From contig CAMURW010000048.1 in assembly GCA_947097635.1 (NCBI GenBank), forward strand, positions 1-8,483: a stretch of 8,483 bases of DNA, given 5' to 3'. Position 1 is the first letter of the stretch, and every line of letters begins with the position of its first letter. This DNA comes from an uncultured Bacteroidales bacterium. Lineage in GTDB: Bacteria; Bacteroidota; Bacteroidia; Bacteroidales; P3. A program made the position numbers and the translations under genes. Of the stretch, positions 1 through 5,007 are shown piece after piece. Below the pieces are notes generated by a model. That model did no database searches, was not told where the DNA came from, and saw nothing but the letters and a program-made list of their open reading frames with translations.

Positions 1-2
1 TC

Positions 3-248
3 CCCCATATCCAGTACACCAGGAGCGGTGCGCTCTCCCACCGCAAGCAGAACCTCGCCATAGCTGCCGAGGCCGAAATGTGGAAAGCCATCGCCCTGAT
101 GAAACCCGGTTCCAAGATTGAGATACCCCAGCGCCAGTTCATCGGCGACCATCCACAACTCCGCGACTCCATCGCCCGGATATTCTCCGACAACGCAGAC
201 GAACTCGCCAACACCGTTTCCGAAATTCTTAAAAAACACATGAAATGA
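3..248 (+). CDS. Mu gpG-like phage virion morphogenesis protein, C-terminal part
   Basis: An open frame enters from the left edge and ends at the TGA at 246-248, giving 81 visible residues and no start in the window. The middle of the fragment reads IPQRQFIGDH, close to the 'IPAR.FLG' motif that the phage virion morphogenesis family (Mu gpG; PF05069) carries near its C-terminus. A typical helical tail follows (EILKKHMK). In Mu, gpG acts in tail or head-tail assembly. The stop overlaps the next start as ATGA, so the two genes are translationally coupled. Seen: the frame, motif and overlap. Known: the family motif. Inferred: the exact role in this phage. The N-terminal majority lies outside the window. 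Confidence 0.8.
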   Translation, partial: PHIQYTRSGALSHRKQNLAIAAEAEMWKAIALMKPGSKIEIPQRQFIGDHPQLRDSIARIFSDNADELANTVSEILKKHMK

Positions 249-793
249 GAAAGATTATCTACCAAACCATCAGCAACGCCCTCCTCGCCATCCTCGACGA
301 AAACCAACAGCCTGTCATCAACCATGTCAGCCTTTGGAACAACCAGCTGCTTTATGCAGAAGAGGAACAACCGTTCAACACCCCGGCGGTCTTTATCGAG
401 TTCCGCGACATCCCGTGGAACATCCTGCCCCATGGCCGCCGTGAAGCCTTGGTTACAGTCCTCCTCCATGTGGTTACAGACTCGCGTCTGGGTCGATGGT
501 CCGAGGCCGTGGAGGTGTTCGACCTCCTCGACCAAATCAACGCCGCTCTGCACGGCCTGACTTATTCCGACGAAAACGGAAACGCAATGGATTCCCTCAC
601 TTGCACACTGTCATCCACCGACAGTAGCTTTGATGAACTCCAGGACAACATCGAAAGCTACACCACCCACGTCACCGACACCTCGCCAATGCGTCGCTAT
701 ACCCTTACGGAAACACCCCCAGAAATTGAAATCACGGCCTCTGTCGCGCTATCGGAGGGCGAAGCGGACAATTCCCCCATAGTTCAGGAATAA
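245..793 (+). CDS. Putative tail terminator / minor tail protein (182 aa)
   Basis: This 182-residue protein starts at the ATG overlapping the upstream stop. It begins with a helix (residues 1-20). A strand-rich core follows, with PAVFIEFRDIPW at about 47-58 and VTVLLHVVTDSR at about 70-81. Next comes the helix VFDLLDQINAALHGL, then more strands and an acidic, probably disordered C-terminus. This order (N-terminal helix, hydrophobic strands, then a helix ending in 'I.aALhgl') is that of tail-terminator or tail-completion proteins (lambda gpU, DUF3168, Mu gp37-like), which cap the tail tube at the head-proximal end. I recognise no signature residue, so the assignment rests on fold pattern and on the gpG-like gene before it. 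It is the last gene of the plus-strand operon and is followed by a strong hairpin. A generic structural protein is the main alternative. Confidence 0.6.
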   Translation: MRKIIYQTISNALLAILDENQQPVINHVSLWNNQLLYAEEEQPFNTPAVFIEFRDIPWNILPHGRREALVTVLLHVVTDSRLGRWSEAVEVFDLLDQINAALHGLTYSDENGNAMDSLTCTLSSTDSSFDELQDNIESYTTHVTDTSPMRRYTLTETPPEIEITASVALSEGEADNSPIVQE

Positions 794-797
794 AGCA

Positions 798-825
798 AGC
801 GGGGCGGCCATATAGCCGCCCCGCT
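798..825. terminator. Bidirectional intrinsic terminator between convergent operons
   Basis: A perfect 11-bp GC-rich stem (AGCGGGGCGGC at 798-808 pairing with GCCGCCCCGCT at 815-825) encloses a 6-base loop, CATATA. On the plus strand it is followed by a pyrimidine-rich CCTTTCTGTTT. On the minus strand it is followed by TTGCTTTATT. It lies in the 53-base gap between the stops of the plus-strand late gene (793) and the last minus-strand early gene (847), where a shared terminator is expected. The downstream tracts are T-rich rather than pure T runs, so efficiency is uncertain. Confidence 0.85.
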
Positions 826-846
826 GCCTTTCTGTTTCGCTCCCGG

Positions 847-1092
847 TCAGAACAACTTCATCTGTTTGGGGTCTTCCCACTTGCCGTGGGCCTTTTTCTC
901 TTTCTCCAAATCTTCTTTCAGATGTGGCATGGCAATCACTTCCATAAAACGCGAATACTCTATATAGAATTGCTTGTGGATATACTTGCGCCACACCCCC
1001 TTGCACGTCGTAACGTCAGGGTCGTAGTGCTTGTTCGTCTCTTCCTGAATTGCTATATAGTAGCGCAATATGTTCACTCGGTTATATGCCAT
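847..1092 (-). CDS. Small hypothetical phage protein (81 aa)
   Basis: This 81-residue protein, rich in Tyr, Lys and Glu, has no signal peptide or membrane segment. Its first half, with YYIAIQEET and CKGVWRKYI, looks like a compact helical, possibly nucleic-acid-binding domain. The C-terminal third is charged and probably a helix followed by a flexible tail ending in KLF. The pattern 'YY..IQe...hy.pd.t..giwRkyI' looks familiar to me from small genes at the end of early operons in Bacteroidota transposable phages, but I know no function for it. It is the last gene of the minus-strand operon. One base separates its ATG from the stop of the upstream gene, and the shared terminator follows. Chosen over the opposing frames for its tight fit in the operon and its amino-acid composition. 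Confidence 0.75.
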   Translation of the reverse strand: MAYNRVNILRYYIAIQEETNKHYDPDVTTCKGVWRKYIHKQFYIEYSRFMEVIAMPHLKEDLEKEKKAHGKWEDPKQMKLF

Positions 1093-1093
1093 C

Positions 1094-1462
1094 TTATTTC
1101 TCCAGATAATAGTTTCGTTGCTCTGTGAGGTTCGCTTTCATCAGCGTGACGTACTGCCCGCGCTGCCGGTCTATCTCCCCCAACAGCCAGTACCCTATAC
1201 TCAGCTCAAACGGCTGAAACAGACTCGCCAGGTCGTTTAACGTGTCGAACAGTGCCAGGCTCTCCAGCTCACCAAGCGTCAGGGTGTTCCCTTTGGCTTT
1301 CAATGTCGGCACCTTGGCTGCCATCCGCAGCATCAGGCCCCGCAGCGCATCGCGGTACTGCACCTCGGGGAATGTTTCGCCAGCAAGGGCATTGCAACAA
1401 TTCTGTGCAATCGTTGCAACGCCCTTGTATTGGTCGCGGGTCAGTTTCAGCTTGATTTTCAT
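1094..1462 (-). CDS. Hypothetical protein (122 aa), mostly helical
   Basis: This 122-residue protein starts MKIKLKLT and is basic at the N-terminus and largely helical. It has a CC pair at residues 22-23 and a hydrophobic central segment (LESLALFDTLNDLASLF). No known motif is recognised, and no stretch is long or hydrophobic enough for a membrane helix. Its ATG overlaps the stop of the upstream gene as ATGA (1459-1462), and its own stop is one base before the next ATG, so it sits in a coupled train of small genes. Antisense frames across this interval are shadows. A core-binding or replication accessory role would be a guess; I assign none. Confidence 0.75.
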   Translation of the reverse strand: MKIKLKLTRDQYKGVATIAQNCCNALAGETFPEVQYRDALRGLMLRMAAKVPTLKAKGNTLTLGELESLALFDTLNDLASLFQPFELSIGYWLLGEIDRQRGQYVTLMKANLTEQRNYYLEK

Positions 1463-1677
1463 GTCAGCTGAAAATAATTGTCGTTGAGTGTTCGCCCGGC
1501 ATGAACCTTGCCTTCGACGACCAGAATCTTCATCGCCTCATTGCTGTCATCGATTATCTCCTTGGTCAGCTCATGCCACATAACGATGTTTGGGGCTATA
1601 CCGTGGTTGTGTTTCTTGTGGTGTACCCTCTGCATCACTTGCACCAGGTACGCTTTCATCAGTTCCTGTGCTGTCAT
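1459..1677 (-). CDS. Small hypothetical protein (72 aa), possible winged-helix-like
   Basis: A 72-residue protein, MTAQELMKAYLVQVMQ..., with a His/Lys-rich patch (VHHKKHNHG) at about residues 18-26. The C-terminal half has a helix (LTKEIIDDSNEAMKILV), then a glycine turn, then a strand-like end (GRTLNDNYFQL). The order helix, helix, beta-hairpin resembles a winged helix-turn-helix wing, but the similarity is only in pattern. Its stop overlaps the next start by ATGA. Its ATG lies three bases after the stop of the frameshifted gene upstream, so its translation may depend on ribosomes finishing that gene in the right frame. Confidence 0.7.
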   Translation of the reverse strand: MTAQELMKAYLVQVMQRVHHKKHNHGIAPNIVMWHELTKEIIDDSNEAMKILVVEGKVHAGRTLNDNYFQLT

Positions 1678-1680
1678 GTT

Positions 1681-1909
1681 CTAATCAATTATGATGTACA
1701 TACTGCCTTTTGCTTCAACAAGTTCACGGGCTTTTCGTTCCCGTTCTGCCTTTGTGGGGTATCTGCCATATAACTTCCACACACCATAGCGTTCCTCACA
1801 TACTGTGATTTCTTTCTCTGTCAGGTTCGCACCGCCTATTCCAAGGCGTAGAAACTTGAAACCTGCTTTTAGCAGCTTCTGCTTCGATATTTTTTTCTAA
1901 ATTCTCCAT
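1681..1909 (-). pseudogene. Small early-operon gene interrupted by a one-base frameshift in an A7 run
   Basis: Read on the minus strand from the ATG at 1909-1907, the natural frame begins MENLEKNIEAE and stops after 37 codons. The frame that runs cleanly to the TAG at 1683-1681 encodes a convincing protein: KQKLLKAGFKFLRLGIGG, then LTEKEITVCEERYGVWKLYG, then a charged helix and a terminal YIIID. That frame has no ATG or GTG near its beginning and is closed by a TAG just upstream. The two frames join if one A is removed from the seven-A run (T run at 1890-1896), giving one 75-residue protein starting MENLEKISKQ. The length, 229 bases, is 76 codons plus one. The gene fills the gap between neighbours at 1927 and 1677 and shares the leader GATTGGTTATG with the gene at 2583. 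It could be an inactivating mutation, a sequencing error or transcript slippage on the A run. Confidence 0.75.
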
Positions 1910-1926
1910 AACCAATCATTTTTTAG

Positions 1927-2082
1927 TTAATAATTACTTCTCGTTATTGCAAACAGGTCCGCAATGCACCATGCCGCAGCAGCAAGCACCGCCAAGCCTA
2001 ACACTATCGTTATTATGGTGGCCATCAGTCCCAGACGGTCGGCTCTCTTGTATTCCTCCACATTGGGGTCTTTCCTTGCCAT
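1927..2082 (-). CDS. Single-pass membrane peptide (51 aa)
   Basis: A 51-residue protein runs from the ATG at 2082-2080 to the TAA at 1929-1927. It has a charged N-terminal segment (MARKDPNVEEYKRADRLG), a strongly hydrophobic stretch (MATIITIVLGLAVLAAAAWC, residues about 20-39), and a short tail, ADLFAITRSNY. One transmembrane helix is clear. There is no cleavage motif, so it is probably an anchored inner-membrane peptide. It begins 12 bases after the stop of the replication-like gene. A longer overlapping 61-residue frame (1934-2119) covers the same DNA but is Cys/Gly-rich and lacks this pattern, so I prefer the 51-residue frame. Possible roles in the early region are superinfection exclusion or lysis control; neither can be shown here. 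Confidence 0.75.
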   Translation of the reverse strand: MARKDPNVEEYKRADRLGLMATIITIVLGLAVLAAAAWCIADLFAITRSNY

Positions 2083-2094
2083 TGTTCACTTCTT

Positions 2095-2583
2095 TTAGTT
2101 CGTGTATTCGTTTTCCCATCGCCGCTGGTCGATATACGTCTCAGGGTACGTCATTTCGATGTGCTTGCTCTCGGTGAAGCGCCGGTACCGGGGAATGCTG
2201 CCGAGTGCCAGGATCTTCTCTCCTTCAGGCAGACGGTCCCATTTCTTTTTCACGCGGTCTTTGTTGCCCACCTTGTAGCCGTACAGGTTCCAGAACCGCT
2301 CGAAGCTGTAGTCCGCATTGCTTACGTCCTGCACCTTGCAGCCCGTTCTCTCCCAATGGGCAAAACCATCTACCGGAACCCCTCGAGTGTACACTATACG
2401 CACGGGTACCTCGCGCACTGTGGCCAGCTTGACGTTGGGGGTGCAGCCCTCGCTCCAGGTGATACTCCGAAGCTCGTAGGTCGTGCCTTGGAGCCAATCG
2501 TACACCAGCAGCGCAGCGCTGCCTTTGAAGTTGCTCGGTTCTACACTGAACCTCGCTGTGATTTTCTCTAATTCTTTTGCCAT
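2095..2583 (-). CDS. Protein with a phage replication-initiator-like C-terminal domain (162 aa)
   Basis: The protein is 162 residues from the ATG at 2583. A TTG two codons earlier (2589) is possible, but the ATG matches the leader shared with another gene in this operon. The N-terminal 85 residues form a strand-rich domain of unknown type. The C-terminal 70 residues read FERFWNLYGYKVGNKDRVKKKW, then DRLPEGEK, then YPETYIDQRRWENEY. This is the pattern 'F..fW..Y..K..k..a...W..L' ending in 'tYL...rWe.E' seen at the C-termini of many phage and plasmid replication-initiator-type proteins. Here it is attached to a different, small N-terminal domain, and no initiator DNA-binding domain is visible. 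It may therefore be a replisome or helicase-recruiting accessory. It is the first gene after the internal terminator. Confidence 0.7.
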   Translation of the reverse strand: MAKELEKITARFSVEPSNFKGSAALLVYDWLQGTTYELRSITWSEGCTPNVKLATVREVPVRIVYTRGVPVDGFAHWERTGCKVQDVSNADYSFERFWNLYGYKVGNKDRVKKKWDRLPEGEKILALGSIPRYRRFTESKHIEMTYPETYIDQRRWENEYTN

Positions 2584-2603
2584 AACCAATCTTTTTGTGT
2601 GTT

Positions 2604-2634
2604 AAAAAAGGCTGCCACCACAAGGGCAGCAGCC
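2604..2634 (-). terminator. Intrinsic terminator or attenuator inside the early operon
   Basis: On the minus strand a hairpin can form from GGCTGC (2634-2629) with GCAGCC (2615-2610). An alternative 6-bp register pairs GCTGCC (2630-2625) with GGCAGC (2616-2611). Either is followed at once by TTTTTT (2609-2604). It lies in the 70-base gap after the DUF3164 gene, the largest gap in the operon, so it probably reduces transcription into the small genes beyond. The two competing stem registers mean its strength cannot be judged by eye. Confidence 0.75.
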
Positions 2635-2653
2635 CCTTCCAAACTAAAACAAA

Positions 2654-3331
2654 TTACACATCTTGAATGCTCAATCCTAAGTCCTGCCACTCCATCTCGC
2701 CCTGGGCGTTTTTCCTCTTGATGTCGCAGCGTATATAGGTTTTGCTCCGCACAGGCCGGTATGCATCGCGAATAATGCGCATACCCTCCTTGAACTCTTC
2801 GCTCCCGCTTTCGTCGGCCATCTGGCCAAGCTGGAGAACACGGCTTGCTTTCAAATTCCCCTTGGCGTCTTTGGCCAGCAGCTTCAGTACTACCTTTATC
2901 AAGCGTTTGCTTTCGTCATCTTTCCCAAGGCTCTCCAGATAAGCTTTCACCTTGGCAATGCCGTCGTTGGCCGTGTCATCCCAGCCGTCAAGCATATTGT
3001 AGCCCATCCTGATGCGCTTTGTGCCGGCATCGTTCATGAACGAGAAGTTGTATTGCTCCTGGTCCTGGTTGTCGCGTCCGTTCACCTCCTTGCGCATCTC
3101 TATCAGCGTTCCAAAGGTGTCCCACGTTTTCTTTTTGGCCGCCGTAAGGGTCTCGCTGCACTGTTGCAGCACCACGCCCATCTCCTCGACGGCTTCGTTA
3201 GCCATCGCTTGGAGTTCCTTGCGCTGTTCTGCACGGGACTCGGCCTCTCTCTTTTGGGCCTGTTCTTTCTGGAAGGCCTCAAACTGTGCCTTCTCTTCCG
3301 GGGTCATTTCGACCATTGTCTTTTCTGCCAT
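2654..3331 (-). CDS. DUF3164 family protein (225 aa)
   Basis: This 225-residue protein has a long charged N-terminal helix, probably coiled coil (residues about 8-65). A conserved core follows: LDGWDDTANDGIAKVKAYL (about 114-132), LLAKDAKGNLKASRVLQL (about 151-168), and a C-terminal IIRDAYRPVRSKTYIRCD. These blocks match the DUF3164 family (PF11363), common in the early regions of Mu-like phages of Proteobacteria and Bacteroidota. Its biochemical function is not established to my knowledge. The coiled-coil N-terminus recalls Gam-like DNA-end-binding proteins, but I see no Gam signature and no separate gam gene in this window. It starts four bases after the upstream stop and is followed by the internal terminator. 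Confidence 0.88.
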   Translation of the reverse strand: MAEKTMVEMTPEEKAQFEAFQKEQAQKREAESRAEQRKELQAMANEAVEEMGVVLQQCSETLTAAKKKTWDTFGTLIEMRKEVNGRDNQDQEQYNFSFMNDAGTKRIRMGYNMLDGWDDTANDGIAKVKAYLESLGKDDESKRLIKVVLKLLAKDAKGNLKASRVLQLGQMADESGSEEFKEGMRIIRDAYRPVRSKTYIRCDIKRKNAQGEMEWQDLGLSIQDV

Positions 3332-3335
3332 TTCT

Positions 3336-3560
3336 TTATGAGTTTAAGGGATTGTTCAACTTTCTCATTCTTTGGTCGTGCGGCGGCACGTCCGCCGCGT
3401 TGCCTTCGCACCGCGACGACAGGATGCCGCCGCGGTCAAGCGCCTCCACGCGGTGGAAGCGGCAGTTCTCGCACCGCGACGACCCAACCGCCATGTCGCG
3501 CCCGTAGGGGCAGCGGGCCTTTTGCCGTTTCAATCTTTCGAATTTTTCTCCGTCAATCAT
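3336..3560 (-). CDS. Small Cys-rich protein, possible zinc ribbon (74 aa)
   Basis: A 74-residue basic protein with four cysteines: C17 (in RCPYG), C30 and C33 (in CENC), and C51 (in RCEG), plus H36. The spacing C-x12-C-x2-C-x17-C and the flanking Gly/Arg residues suggest a single small zinc-binding site. Small Cys-rich proteins of this sort are frequent in phage early operons and often bind DNA or a host polymerase, but no specific family is recognised. The start is ATG at 3560, preceded by an A-rich segment with no Shine-Dalgarno. It ends four bases before the DUF3164 start. The DNA is GC- and CG-rich like its upstream neighbour. Zinc binding is inferred from cysteine spacing only. Confidence 0.65.
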   Translation of the reverse strand: MIDGEKFERLKRQKARCPYGRDMAVGSSRCENCRFHRVEALDRGGILSSRCEGNAADVPPHDQRMRKLNNPLNS

Positions 3561-3572
3561 GTTACTTGAGTT

Positions 3573-3875
3573 TTATAGTTTTATGTAGATTATCTCTTTC
3601 TTCAGCCGCCGCGCCACGCGGTGCTCCAGCCTGGCGCCGCGGCTCTCGCGCCAGTCCGGCAGCATCGCCACCCACTCGCACCCCGCCAGCAGGCGGAGGC
3701 ACCTCACCATGCAGCGCCACCACGGCCACTCCCTTTTGCAGTGCTTCACGGGGTTGACGATGTATCGATAGTTCCAGCCCTGGCGGATAAGGTGCAGCTC
3801 CGCCGCGCGGAACTTCACCTCGTAGAGAGGGTCGCCCGTTATCTTCCCGGCAATGTATATTTTTCCGTATGTCAT
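3573..3875 (-). CDS. DUF4406 / nucleoside 2-deoxyribosyltransferase-like protein (100 aa)
   Basis: This 100-residue protein follows the DUF4406 pattern (PF14359, in the nucleoside 2-deoxyribosyltransferase-like superfamily). It starts with strand YIAGKITGDP (residues 7-16), followed by a helix with RAAELHLIRQGW and then VNP (40-42). The Trp- and Cys-rich WPWWRCMVRCLRLLAGCEW precedes the hallmark MLPDWRESRGARLEH (71-85). D74 and E84 correspond to the conserved acidic positions, where E is the usual catalytic nucleophile in NDT enzymes. Such enzymes cleave or exchange the N-glycosidic bond of deoxynucleosides; for DUF4406 members in phages the substrate is not established. The ATG overlaps the upstream stop (ATGA, 3872-3875). 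It may alter the nucleotide pool or act on a nucleotide signal; this is inference. Confidence 0.85.
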   Translation of the reverse strand: MTYGKIYIAGKITGDPLYEVKFRAAELHLIRQGWNYRYIVNPVKHCKREWPWWRCMVRCLRLLAGCEWVAMLPDWRESRGARLEHRVARRLKKEIIYIKL

Positions 3876-4333
3876 ATCCCCATTGCCTTGTACGTTTCGC
3901 GCATGACGCCGTCCAGGTCGCGCTTCCGCTTCTGGAATGCGTAGGTCAGGCTCCGAAGACGGTCAAGCCCTATCTTGTTGAAGTAGCGCACCTCGGCGGC
4001 TCTGCAAGCCGCCGCCTTGGCGTACTCCAACCGCCGCTGGTGCTCCCATCTCTCCCAGCCGCCCACCGTGTCCTCGCAGAAGGCGCACACCGCCGCCAGC
4101 AGCCTCTTACGCTGCACATCGGCGTCGCGCCGCTCGCTGTTTGTCTGTTTCCCCAGGAACTCGCACAGCTTCACCAGCTGCCACTCTTCAAGCTCTTTCG
4201 AGCTCTCCACGCCGTAGCTGCCCAGCAGTGTCTCGTATTCGTCCTGCGTCATGCCGGCGGCTCCACGCAGCGTGTGCAGCCTCCTTATCAGCTGCCCTTT
4301 CTTACTTGTTGTCTTGGTTTCCATTGTCGTCAA
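3872..4333 (-). CDS. Mu gp16 / GemA-like protein (DUF1018 family, 153 aa)
   Basis: A 153-residue, basic, helical protein. Its N-terminal half (KKGQLIRRLHTLRGAAGMTQDEYETLLGSYGVESS, shown in pieces: IRRLHTLRG at 16-24, MTQDEYETLL at 28-37, S44-S45) fits the gp16/GemA family (PF06252): a short helix, 'gm.deeY...l', an SS turn, then a helix (LEEWQLVKLCEFL). The C-terminal half (RLLAAVCAFCEDTVGGW, then a Tyr/Arg-rich helix) matches the second conserved block, which follows in many homologues. In Mu, gemA lies in the semi-essential early region and affects host gene expression and DNA supercoiling. Two starts are possible, 4333 and 4324; both overlap the end of the upstream ATPase gene. The stop overlaps the DUF4406 start. 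Confidence 0.85.
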   Translation of the reverse strand: MTTMETKTTSKKGQLIRRLHTLRGAAGMTQDEYETLLGSYGVESSKELEEWQLVKLCEFLGKQTNSERRDADVQRKRLLAAVCAFCEDTVGGWERWEHQRRLEYAKAAACRAAEVRYFNKIGLDRLRSLTYAFQKRKRDLDGVMRETYKAMGI

Positions 4334-5003
4334 AATTATTGCTCTGCCCGAGCACGGGCTTTTCTGTTGTTAATTCGGCTCCAACCGGGCAACGCTTGGC
4401 TCCCTCTTCCCATATCGTCAGCACCTCGCCGCCGCCGTATCGGCTGTTGGCCTTCGCCCGGAACTGGCTCACCTGGATCTTCACCATCGCGTCGTATTTC
4501 ACCTGCTCGGCGGTGCTCCCCTTGGGTTGGTTCTTTTCGTTGGCATGGCTCACCAGGATGAAGATCTTGGTGGGAAACTCCTCCTTCAGGGCCTTGTAGC
4601 CTTTATAGTTGATGCCGAGGTATTGAAGCGAGTCTATCACCACCACCTTCGGGCTGCGCTGTTTCCGCAGTTCTCTCTTGATGTCCTCGATGTCCATCTC
4701 CACCCAGAGGCTCACACGCGCGTTTACGGCCTCCATACAGGCCTCTTTGAACGCCCGGCGCATACTTGCACCGTCGCCCTCTTCCAAACTCACCACGGCC
4801 ACCTTTTCGCCCAATTCGGCTATGTATTTCGTCAGCATCAGCACCAGGCGCGTTTTGCCGTTATAGGATTGCCCCCATATCAGCCACACGCCACGGTCTT
4901 CCGGTTGCCCCATGAAGCGCTGCCACTCCCCCTCGAAGGGCAGCAGACGGCGCTCCATGGTGGCCAGCTCGCGCGGTGATATTTTGTGCTTCTTCCTCGG
5001 CAT
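4302..5003 (-). CDS. RecA/DnaB-like P-loop ATPase (233 aa)
   Basis: This second ATPase of the operon is 233 residues from the ATG at 5003. That start lies four bases after the stop of the MuB-like gene; an ATG at 5039 would overlap it by 32 bases, so 5003 is preferred. Walker A is GQSYNGKT (residues 44-51). Walker B is VVVIDSLQYL (120-129), followed by a RecA-like sensor segment FILVSHANEKNQPKGST (148-164). The signature EEG at 74-76 (VSLEEGDG) corresponds to the catalytic-glutamate region of RadA/DnaB-type ATPases. The C-terminus is polar and ends in an Asn/Asp-rich tail. Phage Mu has no equivalent. It could load the replicative helicase, act as a recombinase-like remodeller of the transpososome, or cooperate with the MuB-like protein. 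The fold assignment is firm; the role is inference. Confidence 0.85.
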   Translation of the reverse strand: MPRKKHKISPRELATMERRLLPFEGEWQRFMGQPEDRGVWLIWGQSYNGKTRLVLMLTKYIAELGEKVAVVSLEEGDGASMRRAFKEACMEAVNARVSLWVEMDIEDIKRELRKQRSPKVVVIDSLQYLGINYKGYKALKEEFPTKIFILVSHANEKNQPKGSTAEQVKYDAMVKIQVSQFRAKANSRYGGGEVLTIWEEGAKRCPVGAELTTEKPVLGQSNNFDDNGNQDNK

Positions 5004-5007
5004 GGAC

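Noticed and set aside
1934..2119. A 61-residue minus-strand frame overlapping the membrane peptide
   Set aside because: Cys/Gly/His-rich with no pattern, overlaps the replication-like gene's end, and is less plausible than the 51-residue frame with a clear membrane helix.
3053..3757. A 234-codon plus-strand frame across DUF3164 and its neighbours
   Set aside because: It is antisense to three better-supported genes, and its second half is low-complexity Arg/Pro/Ala.
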